NCBI RefSeq assembly: GCF_031679605.1
Contig: NZ_CP117522.1
Coordinates: forward strand, 8,804,001-8,868,000
DNA from: Streptomyces luomodiensis
GTDB lineage: Bacteria; Actinomycetota; Actinomycetes; Streptomycetales; Streptomycetaceae
Reading direction: 5' to 3'
Length of the DNA stretch: 64,000 nucleotides
Both the position numbers and the translations under genes were made by a program. Position 1 is the stretch's first letter. Every line of letters begins with the position of its first letter. The notes under the pieces are model-generated. The model did not search any database. It saw only the letters and a list, made by a program, of their open reading frames with translations, and had not been told where the DNA came from. Below, piece after piece: positions 8,393-16,552 of the stretch.

Positions 8393-9694
8393 ATGCACTC
8401 AGTCACCGGCTCCCGCGCTTTTGTCCCCGCCCCGGGCCGCCCCGCCCCCCGCCTGTCCGCCGACCGGGTCCGCACGGCGCCCCGGATGCCCGCCGCCCGC
8501 CCGCCGGTCCGGTCGCGGGCCGACGCCGAGACCGTGGCGCTGCTGCACCGCACCGCCCGCGTACTCCTGGCGGACGTACCACGGCTGACGGACCGTATCG
8601 TCGCGCTGATGAAGGAGCGGGAGCCCGCCTACCGGTCCCCCTCCCTCGATCCGCACGAGGTGTGGCGCGAGGTCCACGACTCGCTCAGCAACAATGTGCG
8701 CTCCCTGGTGCACCCCAAGGAGACCCGCGAATCGGCCAGGTCCTGCTCCTGGCGGATCGGCACCGACCGCGCCGCCCAGGGCTTTCCGCTGGACGCGCTG
8801 CTGCACGCCTACCGCATCGGCTGCACCGTCGTGTGGGAGCAGCTCCTGGAGACCGCCTCGAAGGAGGACCCGCTCGGCGCCCGGTCGCTGGTCCATGTCG
8901 CCGCCGACGTGTGGAACTTCGTCGACGAGCACTGCACCCTCGTCGCCAAGGCGTACCAGGAGGTCGAGCGGCAGCTCGCCTGGCACCGGGAGAACCGCTA
9001 CCGGATCCTCGTCGCGGCCCTGCTCGACGGCACCGCCCGGGTCGGCGACTTCCCCGAGGCGGAGGAGGTCCTGGGCCTGCCCGAACAGGGACGTTACGCG
9101 GTCGTGGCCGTCAAGGACGCCGACGCCGCGTCCCGGGCCCCGCATCCGGCGAAGGTGCGCGGCGGACTCCGCACGGTCTGGCACACGGCCGAGGCCACCG
9201 CCCACGCCATCGTGCTGCTCGGCGACGCCGGCACCGAGCAGCTGGTCCGCGACCTGGTGGTGCCGCCCGGCGGACGGGCCGGAGTCAGCCCCGCCGTCAC
9301 CGGTCTCGCCGCGGTGAACACGGCCCGCCGGCTCGCCGATACGGCGCTGCGCACCCGACCCGCCGCCGGGGAGGCGGCGCTGCTGGACGAGCGCTATCCG
9401 GAGGCGCTGGTGGTGTCCGCCCCGGACCTCGGCTCCGCGCTCGCCGACCGGATGCTCGGCCCGGTCCTGGCGCTGGAACCCGCCGACCGGGACCTGCTGC
9501 TGACCACCCTGGACGCCTGGCTGGAGGCCGGCGGATCGGCGCGCCGCGCCGGTGAGCTGCTGTTCTGCCACCGCAATACGGTGCTCAACCGGCTGCGCCG
9601 CTACGAGCAGCTGACCGGGCGTGCACTGGACCATCCGCGCGAGGTCATGGAGTTGTCGCTGGCGCTGTCCGCGCACCGGCTGCTGGCGTCCTAG
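8393..9694 (+). CDS. PucR/CdaR-family transcriptional regulator
   Basis: 433 aa from the ATG at 8393, which has GGAGG six bases upstream (an in-frame start at 8336 lacks one). A disordered Pro/Arg N-terminus (1-40) precedes a helical RsbRD-like domain (about 45-190). A degenerate GGDEF-like middle follows, and the C-terminal PucR helix-turn-helix is at about 370-430: GGSARRAGELLFCHRNTVLNR then LRRYEQLTGRAL, as in the PucR_HTH family. Such regulators control uptake or catabolism of purines, sugar acids or amino acids. It lies just upstream of the symporter and PTS genes on the same strand and may control them (inference). Region 8206-8392 shows no gene. Confidence 0.85.
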   Translation: MHSVTGSRAFVPAPGRPAPRLSADRVRTAPRMPAARPPVRSRADAETVALLHRTARVLLADVPRLTDRIVALMKEREPAYRSPSLDPHEVWREVHDSLSNNVRSLVHPKETRESARSCSWRIGTDRAAQGFPLDALLHAYRIGCTVVWEQLLETASKEDPLGARSLVHVAADVWNFVDEHCTLVAKAYQEVERQLAWHRENRYRILVAALLDGTARVGDFPEAEEVLGLPEQGRYAVVAVKDADAASRAPHPAKVRGGLRTVWHTAEATAHAIVLLGDAGTEQLVRDLVVPPGGRAGVSPAVTGLAAVNTARRLADTALRTRPAAGEAALLDERYPEALVVSAPDLGSALADRMLGPVLALEPADRDLLLTTLDAWLEAGGSARRAGELLFCHRNTVLNRLRRYEQLTGRALDHPREVMELSLALSAHRLLAS

Positions 9695-9863
9695 GAGCAC
9701 CCGCCCGGCCTTGAGCGGATGTGGGCGCGCACAACGGTCCCCGGCCGGCCGTGTGCGCCCGGCACACGGTCCGCCGGTTGGGCTGTACGCGACCGTGCCG
9801 GCCTGCTGTCGTGGCGGTCCCGTCCCGGCGACAGGGGACGGAACCCGCGCAAGGAGCCGCGAC

Positions 9864-10028
9864 ATGTCCGATCACGACCACCCCTGGGGCCCGCCCGTCG
9901 GGTCCCGTCCCGCCCGCCGCACCACGGCGCCGCCGCCCCGCCCCACGGCGCCGCCTTCGCCGGTGCGGCGCGCACCGTGGCGGGGGTCCCACCGCCGGTC
10001 CACCGCCTCGGGGGAGGGGGAGCGGTGA
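9864..10028 (+). CDS. Small Pro/Arg-rich protein coupled to the symporter
   Basis: 54 aa, with AAGGAG eight bases before the ATG. It starts MSDHDHPWGPP and is otherwise rich in proline, arginine and serine, with no membrane segment. Its TGA overlaps the GTG of the symporter (GTGA), so it is likely translated and coupled. In many actinobacteria a small membrane protein (DUF485) occupies this place before acetate symporters; this product has no DUF485-like helices. It is either an unrelated leader ORF or a decayed replacement. Confidence 0.45.
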   Translation: MSDHDHPWGPPVGSRPARRTTAPPPRPTAPPSPVRRAPWRGSHRRSTASGEGER

Positions 10029-11611
10029 GCTTCGTCGACCCCAGAACGCTCGCGTTCGTGCTCTTCGCGGGCTTCACGGCTGTCTCGTTCCTGCTCTGCA
10101 TCCTCGCCGCCACCGGCCATGACGACCCCACCGAGTTCTACCTCGGCACCGGCACGCTCGGCCCGATGCAGAACGGCCTGGCCATCGCGGGCGACTACAT
10201 CTCCGCCGCCACCGTGCTCAGCACCACCGGCACCATCGCCATGGCCGGGCTCGACGGGGTGCTCATCGCCTCGTCCACCGTGCTCTCCCTCCTGCTGTTC
10301 ATGCTGGTCCTGGCCGGACCGCTGTGCGGACGGGGGCAGTTCACGCTCGGCGACGTCCTCTCCGAGCGGCTGGGGACACGCCCCGCCCGCACCGGCACCG
10401 CCGTCGTGGTGCTGGCGGTCACCATGCCGCTGCTGCTGGTCCAGCTCAACGGCGCCGGGGCCATGATGGCGCTGCTGCTCGGCATCCCCGGAAGCGGCGC
10501 GGTCACCGGCTGCATCGTCTTCATCGGCTCGCTCATGGTCTGCTACGCCGCCCTCGGCGGGATGAAGGGCACCGGCTTCATCCAGATCCTCAAGACGGTG
10601 CTGCTGTTCGCCGCGTTCGTCCTGCTCGCCTGTCTGGTGCTGCGGCGCTTCTCCTGGAACCCGGCCGCCCTCTTCGACGCCGCGGCCGACGCCGGCGGCC
10701 ACGGCGGTGGCTTCTGGCGGTCCGGCGGCCAGTACGGCGACTCCCTCAGCGGCCGGCTGGAGATCATCAGCGTCCAGCTCACCCTCGTCCTCGGCGCGGC
10801 CTGCATGCCCCACCTCACCATGCGGCTCCATCCGATCCGCGGGGTACGGGCCGCTCGCGCCGCCACCGCCTGGGCGGTGGGCGCGGTCACCACCATCCTC
10901 GGGCTGATCGTGATCGCGGGTGCCGGAGCCACCGCGATCGTCGGCGCCCGCGCCCTGCGCGCCTCCGACCCCACCGGCAGCGACGCGCTGCTGCTGCTGA
11001 CCCTCGCCCTGGACCCGGCCGCCCAGTCGGCCCACCGCAGCCTGCTCTTCTCCGTCGTGGCCTGCGCGGTCGTCGCCACCACCCTGGCCGCGGTCGCCGG
11101 ACTCACCCTGGCCGCCGCGGCCTCCCTCGCCCATGACGTCCTGGCGGCCGTCTTCAAGGGCGGGCTCCCGGCCAACCGGGAGCTGGCCGCCGCCCGTGCG
11201 GCCATCGTGGCGGTCGGCGTCGTGGCCGTCGTCCTCGCCATCGCGACCCAGCACTGGAACCGGCACGTCCTGATCTCCTTCACCTTCGCGGCCGCCGCCT
11301 CGGCCCTGCTGCCGGTCGTGCTCTACGGCACCCTGTGGCGCGGCTTCACGGTGCGCGGACTGCGCTGGGCGCTGTACGGGGGGCTGGCTCTCACCGCCCT
11401 CGCCATGGCCTTCTCCCCGGCGATCTCCGGCGACCCCCTCGCGGTCTTCCCCGAGCGCGACTTCCACTGGTTCCCGCTGCGCAACCCGGGCCTGATCACC
11501 ATCCCCGCCGGCTTTCTGCTCGGCCGGCTCGGCTCCCGTACCGGACGGCGGACACGGCACTCCCCGGACCCCGCGCGGGGCGACGCGCCCCACGCGGTGC
11601 ACACTGGCTGA
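10025..11611 (+). CDS. Sodium:solute symporter (SSS family), ActP/MctC-like
   Basis: 528 aa from a GTG overlapping the preceding small ORF; the longer frame to 9719 is noncoding upstream. About 13 hydrophobic helices. The SSS signature regions are present: FYLGTGTLGPMQNGLAIAGD, YISAATVLSTTG and the conserved ALGGMKGTGFIQILKT. These are typical of the acetate/monocarboxylate branch (ActP, MctC). A hydrophilic insert near residues 220-240 (GGHGGGFWRSGGQYGD) is extracytoplasmic. Predicted function: sodium- or proton-coupled uptake of a short carboxylate across the cytoplasmic membrane. It follows the PucR regulator by about 330 bp. Confidence 0.85.
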   Translation: MSFVDPRTLAFVLFAGFTAVSFLLCILAATGHDDPTEFYLGTGTLGPMQNGLAIAGDYISAATVLSTTGTIAMAGLDGVLIASSTVLSLLLFMLVLAGPLCGRGQFTLGDVLSERLGTRPARTGTAVVVLAVTMPLLLVQLNGAGAMMALLLGIPGSGAVTGCIVFIGSLMVCYAALGGMKGTGFIQILKTVLLFAAFVLLACLVLRRFSWNPAALFDAAADAGGHGGGFWRSGGQYGDSLSGRLEIISVQLTLVLGAACMPHLTMRLHPIRGVRAARAATAWAVGAVTTILGLIVIAGAGATAIVGARALRASDPTGSDALLLLTLALDPAAQSAHRSLLFSVVACAVVATTLAAVAGLTLAAAASLAHDVLAAVFKGGLPANRELAAARAAIVAVGVVAVVLAIATQHWNRHVLISFTFAAAASALLPVVLYGTLWRGFTVRGLRWALYGGLALTALAMAFSPAISGDPLAVFPERDFHWFPLRNPGLITIPAGFLLGRLGSRTGRRTRHSPDPARGDAPHAVHTG

Positions 11612-11647
11612 CGCGACGGGAGCCCCCGGGGGCTGTGTGACAGAGCC

Positions 11648-12514
11648 ATGTCAGGCAAGATGACCCGCATGAAAGACCTGCAAGACCTGCTTCCCGCCGA
11701 GGCCGTCCGGCTCGACGTCCGGGCGGCCGACTGGCGTGAGGCGATAGCCGTCGCCGGGCGTCTCATGGTGGAGACGGGCGTCACCACCGATGAGTACACC
11801 CGCGAGATGGTCGCCAACGTCGAGGAGAACGGGCCGTACATCGTCATCGCGCCGGGGCTGGCCTTCGCCCACTCCCGGCCGTCCCCGGCGGTGCTCGCCA
11901 CCGGGATGTCCTGGGTCCGGCTCGCCGAGCCCGTGGCATTCGGCCACGAGTCCAACGACCCCGTCACCCTGGTCGTCGCCCTCGCCGCCCAGGACTCCGC
12001 CGCGCACACCTCCGCGATGGCCGGCCTGGCCCGGCTCCTGAGCGACCCCGCCACCGCGGCCGCCCTCGCCGCCGCGCCCACCCCGGAGGCGCTGCGCGCC
12101 GCCCTCGCCGGGGAGCGGACGCCGGACGGCTCCGAGACGACCGAGCAGCCCGCCGCCCCCGAGCAGCCCGCCGCCACCGGGGCGTCCGCCGTCCCCGAGC
12201 CGTCCGCCGCCGGGCCCCGCGCGGCCTCGCTGCACAAGATCCTCACCGTCTGCGGCAACGGCGTGGGCACCAGCCTGTTCCTCAAGAACACCCTGGAGCA
12301 GGTGCTGGACCGCTGGGGCTGGTCGCGGTTCGTCACCGTGGAGGCCACCGACACCATCTCCGCGAAGGGCAAGGCATCCGAGGCCGTGGCCCTGTTCACC
12401 TCCCGTGAGATCGCCAGGACGCTGGGGGATGTGGGACGGCCGGTGAAGGTCGTCCAGGACTTCACCAGCACCGCCGAGGTGGACGCGGTGCTCCGGGACA
12501 CGTACGACGTCTGA
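11648..12514 (+). CDS. PTS ascorbate-type IIA-IIB fusion
   Basis: 288 aa (an alternative ATG at 11669 is possible). Residues about 8-155 are a mannitol/fructose-like EIIA domain with the phospho-histidine H75 in GLAFAHSRP. A Pro/Ala/Glu-rich linker follows (about 155-193). Residues about 196-285 are an EIIB domain of the lactose/ascorbate type with the phospho-cysteine C202 in ILTVCGNGVGTSL. The order UlaC-UlaB in one chain, directly before a UlaA-like IIC gene (22 bp away), makes a complete membrane permease that takes phosphate from HPr. The sugar is inferred from family only: ascorbate or a related acid. Confidence 0.85.
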   Translation: MSGKMTRMKDLQDLLPAEAVRLDVRAADWREAIAVAGRLMVETGVTTDEYTREMVANVEENGPYIVIAPGLAFAHSRPSPAVLATGMSWVRLAEPVAFGHESNDPVTLVVALAAQDSAAHTSAMAGLARLLSDPATAAALAAAPTPEALRAALAGERTPDGSETTEQPAAPEQPAATGASAVPEPSAAGPRAASLHKILTVCGNGVGTSLFLKNTLEQVLDRWGWSRFVTVEATDTISAKGKASEAVALFTSREIARTLGDVGRPVKVVQDFTSTAEVDAVLRDTYDV

Positions 12515-12536
12515 CGACGGGGACGAAGGAATCACC

Positions 12537-14096
12537 ATGGGCCGGCTTGTCACCCCCGCCACGTTTCTCGTCAACGAGATTCTGAGCGAACCCGCGTATC
12601 TGATCGGCATCATCACCGCCGTCGGACTCATCGCGATGAAGAAGAGCGCCGGGCAGATCATCGGCGGCGCCATCAAGGCGACACTCGGTTTTCTGCTGAT
12701 CGGTGCGGGAGCGGGGCTGGTCACCGACTCCCTCGCACCACTGGGCACCATGATCCAGGGCGTCACCGGCGCCCACGGGGTCATCCCCACCAACGAGGCC
12801 ATCGTCGGCATCGCCCAGGACCAGTTCGGCTCACGGGTCGCCTGGCTGATGATCCTGGGCTTCGTGGTCAGCCTGCTGCTGGCCCGGTTCACCCCGCTGC
12901 GCTATGTCTTCCTGACCGGACACCACATGCTCTTCATGGCCACGCTGCTGACCGTGGTGCTGGCAGACGGCGGCCGCTCCACCGTCGCCGTGGTGGCCAC
13001 CGGCGGTGTGCTGCTGGGCATCATGCTGGTCGCGATGCCCGCCTTCGCGCACCCCTGGACCAAGCGCGTCACCGGCAGTGACACCGTCGCCATCGGCCAC
13101 TTCGGCACGGCCGGCTACATCGTGGCGGGGGCGGCCGGAAAGGTGGTCGGCAAGCGCAGCCGCTCCACCGAGGAGATGAAGCTCCCCGAGGGGCTGCGCT
13201 TCCTGCGCGACTCGATGGTGGCCACCGCCCTGTCGATGCTGCTGATCTACCTGGTCCTGGCGGTCCTCTATCTCGTCAAGGAGGGGCAGCGGACCGCCTT
13301 CAAGGCGTTCGCCGCGGGCACCGGCGGGGTGGCCACCGGCACCGGGAACTATCTGATGCAGTCCGTGATGCAGGGACTCCAGTTCGGCATCGCGGTCGCG
13401 GTGATCCTCTTCGGTGTCCGGACCATCCTCGGTGAGCTCGTCCCCGCCTTCCAGGGGATCGCGCGGAAGGTCGTCCCCGGCGCCCTGCCCGCGCTGGACG
13501 CGCCCATCGTCTTCCCGTACGCGCAGAACGCGGTGCTGATCGGCTTCATCGCCAGCTTCACCGGCGGACTGATCGGCCTGGCCCTGCTCACCTGGGTCTT
13601 CAACCCCGCCTTCGGCCTCGCCCTGGTGCTGCCCGGCCTGGTGCCGCACTTCTTCACCGGCGGCGCGGCCGGGGTCTACGGCAACGCGACCGGCGGCCGG
13701 CGCGGCGCGGTCGTGGGGGCGTTCCTCAACGGGCTGCTGATCACCTTCCTCCCCGCCCTGCTGCTCCAGGTGCTCGGTGCGTTCGGCGACCAGAACACCA
13801 CCTTCGGCGACGCCGACTTCGGCTGGTTCGGCGCGCTCATCGGCAACGCCGGCAAGGCCGGTGGCGCGGCCGGCCTCGTCGTCGTCCTGCTGCTCGGCCT
13901 CGCGGTCCTCGGGGCCGCGATCTGGGTGCAGAAGCGGGTGGTCGAGACCGGCTGGGACCCGGGCGCGGCGCGCGACGCCCTGATGCCGCGCGAGAGCGCG
14001 GCGGCGCCCGCCGGGGCCGAATCCGGCAGCGCCCCGGCCGCCTACGCCAAGATCCCGCCACCCGCGGGCGCCCCCGCGCCCCCGCCCGCCCCCTGA
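12537..14096 (+). CDS. PTS ascorbate-type transporter subunit IIC (UlaA-like)
   Basis: 519 aa with an AAGGAAT ribosome site. Eleven or so membrane helices match the UlaA fold: an N-terminal FLVNEILSEPAYLIGII, the conserved TPLRYVFLTGHHMLFMA, AYPQN-type FPYAQNAVLIGF, and GLVPHFFTGGAAGVYGNATGG. E. coli UlaA is about 465 aa; this one carries an extra cytoplasmic tail of about 40 residues rich in Pro and Ala. It forms the translocation unit with the preceding IIA-IIB protein. None of the ulaD/E/F/G catabolic genes is adjacent, so the fate of the phosphorylated sugar is not evident here. Confidence 0.88.
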   Translation: MGRLVTPATFLVNEILSEPAYLIGIITAVGLIAMKKSAGQIIGGAIKATLGFLLIGAGAGLVTDSLAPLGTMIQGVTGAHGVIPTNEAIVGIAQDQFGSRVAWLMILGFVVSLLLARFTPLRYVFLTGHHMLFMATLLTVVLADGGRSTVAVVATGGVLLGIMLVAMPAFAHPWTKRVTGSDTVAIGHFGTAGYIVAGAAGKVVGKRSRSTEEMKLPEGLRFLRDSMVATALSMLLIYLVLAVLYLVKEGQRTAFKAFAAGTGGVATGTGNYLMQSVMQGLQFGIAVAVILFGVRTILGELVPAFQGIARKVVPGALPALDAPIVFPYAQNAVLIGFIASFTGGLIGLALLTWVFNPAFGLALVLPGLVPHFFTGGAAGVYGNATGGRRGAVVGAFLNGLLITFLPALLLQVLGAFGDQNTTFGDADFGWFGALIGNAGKAGGAAGLVVVLLLGLAVLGAAIWVQKRVVETGWDPGAARDALMPRESAAAPAGAESGSAPAAYAKIPPPAGAPAPPPAP

Positions 14097-14276
14097 TCCA
14101 CCGCGTCGCCCCCGGCAGCCCCGTCCGGAGACCGGAACCGGGGCCACCGGGCCGGGCGGGAGACCCGGCCGGCCTCGGCGGACCGGGCCGCCCGACATCG
14201 GCCGGTCCGGGACCGATGAGTTCGCGGCGCGGGAGCGGTCGGTATGGGTAAACGCTCCCCAGCGCAGGAGGTACCG

Positions 14277-14759
14277 ATGGCCGGCGACGGATTCACCACA
14301 TGCCTGTGGTTCGACGGCCGGGCCGAGGAGGCGGCACAGCACTATGTGTCGATCTTCAAGAACTCACGGCTCGGACGGATCGCCCGCTACACCGGGGTCG
14401 AGCCCGGCGGCCCGGCGGGGTCCGTGATGACCGTCGAGTTCGAGGCGAACGGGCAGAAGTTCGTGGGGCTCAACGGCGGCCCGCAGTTCACCTTCAGCGA
14501 GGCCATCTCCTTCCAGGTCCACTGCGCCGACCAGGAGGAGGTGGACTACTACTGGAGCAGGCTCTCCGAGGGCGGCGAGGAGGGGCCCTGTGGCTGGGTG
14601 AAGGACAGGTTCGGGGTCTCCTGGCAGGTCGTCCCCGCCGAGTTCATCGACATGGTGAGCGGTCCCGACCCGGAGAAGACCAAGCGGGCCACCGAGGCGA
14701 TGATGGCGATGGGCAAGCTCGACATCGCCGCGCTGCGGACGGCGTACGAGGGCGGGTAG
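14277..14759 (+). CDS. VOC/PhnB-like protein (3-demethylubiquinone methyltransferase-like fold)
   Basis: 160 aa from the ATG at 14277 with GGAGG upstream. The pattern TCLWFDGRAEEAAQHYVSIF, VEFEANGQKFVGLNGGP, FSEAISFQVHCADQEEVDYYW and WVKDRFGVSWQVVP is typical of the PhnB-like VOC family. Members are cytoplasmic dimers, often annotated as 3-demethylubiquinone-9 3-methyltransferase without enzymatic support. Its real function is unknown. The intergenic region 14097-14276 holds no recognisable gene. Confidence 0.8.
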   Translation: MAGDGFTTCLWFDGRAEEAAQHYVSIFKNSRLGRIARYTGVEPGGPAGSVMTVEFEANGQKFVGLNGGPQFTFSEAISFQVHCADQEEVDYYWSRLSEGGEEGPCGWVKDRFGVSWQVVPAEFIDMVSGPDPEKTKRATEAMMAMGKLDIAALRTAYEGG

Positions 14760-14767
14760 CCGGCCGG

Positions 14768-14813
14768 GGCGGGTCCCGTGCGGCAGCCTGTCCGGATGCC
14801 GTACGGGCCCGCC
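14768..14813. terminator. Bidirectional terminator between convergent genes
   Basis: Left arm 14768-14785 (GGCGGGTCCCGTGCGGCA) pairs with right arm 14797-14813 (TGCCGTACGGGCCCGCC), with minor mismatches, between the stops of the VOC gene and the convergent dehydratase gene. Confidence 0.7.
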
Positions 14814-14826
14814 CGCCGGTGTGCCG

Positions 14827-15771
14827 CTACCGGCCGTGGACCAGGTCCCCGGGGTCGGTGTTGGCCCCGCAGAGGACCACGGCCACCTTCTCCGCGGGGC
14901 CCGGCCGGTGCGCCCCGGAGGTGATGGCCGCGAGCGCGGTGGCCGCGGCGTGTTCCACCGCGATCCTGCGCTCGTCCCACAGGGCCTGCCGCGCCGCGAC
15001 GATCGCCTCGTCGGACACCAGGACCGACCGCACCCCGTCCTTGCGGGCCCACTCCAGTGCCGTCGAGGACACCTGGCGCGCCCCCAGCGAGTCCGCCGCG
15101 ACGGAGTCCACCGGGACGTCGACCACCGCGTCCGCCTCCAGCGCGGCGTTCAGCGCACGGCTGCCGCGCGGCTCCACGGCGACGACCCCGACGCCGCGCT
15201 CCAGGGCGGACGCCGCGACACCGGAGAACAGCCCTCCGCCCCCGACCGCCACCACCACCGTGTCCAGGTCCGGCCGGACCGCGAGGATCTCCTCCATGAG
15301 GGTGCCCGCCCCGGCCGCGATCAGCGGGTGGTCGTACGCGTGCGACCGCAGGGCACCGGTCTCGGCGGCGTACTTCTCCGAGGCCGCCAGCGCGTCGGCG
15401 TACTCGGTGCCCACCTGACGCACATCGGCCCCGAGCCGGCGCAGCCGCTCGACCTTGACGGCGGGCGCGGTCTCGGGCACGAACACGGTGGCGCGCGCGG
15501 AGTGCCGTGCCGCCGCCCAGGCACACGCCAGCCCGGCGTTCCCGCCGGAGGCGATCACCACCCCCGCGTCCGGCATGGCGCCCGCCGCGACATGGCTGCT
15601 GATGAAGTTGTACGCGCCGCGCGCCTTGAAGGAGCCGGTGTGCTGGAGGTACTCCAGGGCCAGCCAGCCCTCCGCCGCGCCCCATGTGCCCGGGTCCACC
15701 GGCGCGAGCGCCACCGGCCGGACCTGCCCCGCGACCCGCTCGGCCGCCTTCTGTACGTCCCGATAAGTCAT
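14827..15771 (-). CDS. PLP-dependent threonine/serine dehydratase-family enzyme
   Basis: 314 aa from the ATG at 15771 (a GTG at 15774 is equally possible). Fold-type II PLP enzyme: the Schiff-base lysine lies in TGSFKARGAYNF (K49), substrate Ser/Asn in ASGGNAGLACAWAA, and the PLP-phosphate glycine loop in VAVGGGGLFSG. The length matches catabolic threonine dehydratase/serine racemase proteins, with no C-terminal ACT domain, so allosteric control by isoleucine is unlikely. Predicted reaction: deamination of Thr or Ser to 2-oxobutyrate or pyruvate. It diverges from a TetR gene across a pair of direct repeats that begins only a few bases before its start. Confidence 0.85.
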   Translation of the reverse strand: MTYRDVQKAAERVAGQVRPVALAPVDPGTWGAAEGWLALEYLQHTGSFKARGAYNFISSHVAAGAMPDAGVVIASGGNAGLACAWAAARHSARATVFVPETAPAVKVERLRRLGADVRQVGTEYADALAASEKYAAETGALRSHAYDHPLIAAGAGTLMEEILAVRPDLDTVVVAVGGGGLFSGVAASALERGVGVVAVEPRGSRALNAALEADAVVDVPVDSVAADSLGARQVSSTALEWARKDGVRSVLVSDEAIVAARQALWDERRIAVEHAAATALAAITSGAHRPGPAEKVAVVLCGANTDPGDLVHGR

Positions 15772-15775
15772 CACG

Positions 15776-15813
15776 GATACACGGTAACAACCGCCAGATA
15801 CACTGTAACAACC
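15776..15813. promoter_or_regulatory. Direct-repeat operator between dehydratase and TetR genes
   Basis: The 17-mer GATACACGGTAACAACC (15776-15792) recurs as GATACACTGTAACAACC (15797-15813), one mismatch, with start-to-start spacing of 21 bp, two helical turns. It fills most of the 59-bp divergent region. Binding of the TetR protein on one face of the helix would be expected to control both genes. Confidence 0.65.
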
Positions 15814-15830
15814 ACTGGTACGCTGCGTGT

Positions 15831-16481
15831 GTGAGAAGTAAGCGCACGGAAGCCGATCAACCCTCCCTGGACGCCATCGCCGAGGCGGCCCTGTCGATCG
15901 TCGACCAGGAGGGCCCGGAGGCGCTGAGCTTCCGCAGAGTGGCCCAGAGCCTCGGCGTCTCGCACGCCACGGTCTTCCGCCGCTGCGGCGACTTCGACGG
16001 TCTGCTCACCGCGTGCGCCGACCATGTGGCCGGGCGGGTGCCGCTGGTGGCGCCGGACACCGACTGGGCGGCGGCCACCGAGGCCCGTTTCACCGGGTTC
16101 TACCAGGTGCTCATCGAGCACCCCGGGCTGGTGGCGCTGCGCGCGGGCCGCTCCTGGTTCGGCCCCCATCTGCTCAGCCGGCTGGTCGAGCCGCAGCTGG
16201 CGCACAGCGTCGCCGCCGGAATGACACCGAAGGCGGCGATCGAGGTCTACCGGCGGCTGTATCTGCTGACCCTCGGCGCCGTGGCCTTCGTCGACCACCG
16301 GGACCAGAAGCGGGCGAGGGCGTCCGCGCGCACCGCGCTGGCCGTGCTGGACCCCGAGGACTTCCCCGTCCTCACCGGGCACCTCGACGCCGTGCTGCCC
16401 GCGCTGACCGACCACGAGGTCTACTACGGCGCGTTGCGCCAGCTGATCGACGCCTCCGCGCCGGCCTGCCGGGGACGGTGA
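15831..16481 (+). CDS. TetR-family regulator, likely controlling the dehydratase
   Basis: 216 aa from the GTG at 15831; the longer frame back to 15684 would overlap the dehydratase and operator. The N-terminal HTH (about 15-60) reads AIAEAALSIVDQEG, SFRRVAQSLGVSHATVFRR. The remaining all-helical domain is the ligand pocket, resembling the TetR_C group that contains tetracycline- and sterol-type sensors. It is divergent from the dehydratase and shares the 21-bp-period repeats, so local control is likely; the ligand is unknown. A hairpin terminator follows. Confidence 0.85.
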   Translation: MRSKRTEADQPSLDAIAEAALSIVDQEGPEALSFRRVAQSLGVSHATVFRRCGDFDGLLTACADHVAGRVPLVAPDTDWAAATEARFTGFYQVLIEHPGLVALRAGRSWFGPHLLSRLVEPQLAHSVAAGMTPKAAIEVYRRLYLLTLGAVAFVDHRDQKRARASARTALAVLDPEDFPVLTGHLDAVLPALTDHEVYYGALRQLIDASAPACRGR

Positions 16482-16509
16482 CCGACGCCGGGCGGGCCGG
16501 AAACGGCGG

Positions 16510-16532
16510 GGCGGGCCCACACCGGGCCCGCC
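16510..16532. terminator. Bidirectional terminator hairpin
   Basis: GGCGGGCCC and GGGCCCGCC (9-bp perfect stem, 5-nt loop) lie between the convergent TetR and htpG genes. Confidence 0.8.
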
Positions 16533-16552
16533 TCGCTTGCGTTCCGCTGTGA

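Noticed and set aside
9719..10024. Upstream extension of the symporter frame
   Set aside because: The extension is Arg/Pro-rich without hydrophobic character, and the GTG at 10025 begins a normal SSS N-terminus coupled to the small ORF.
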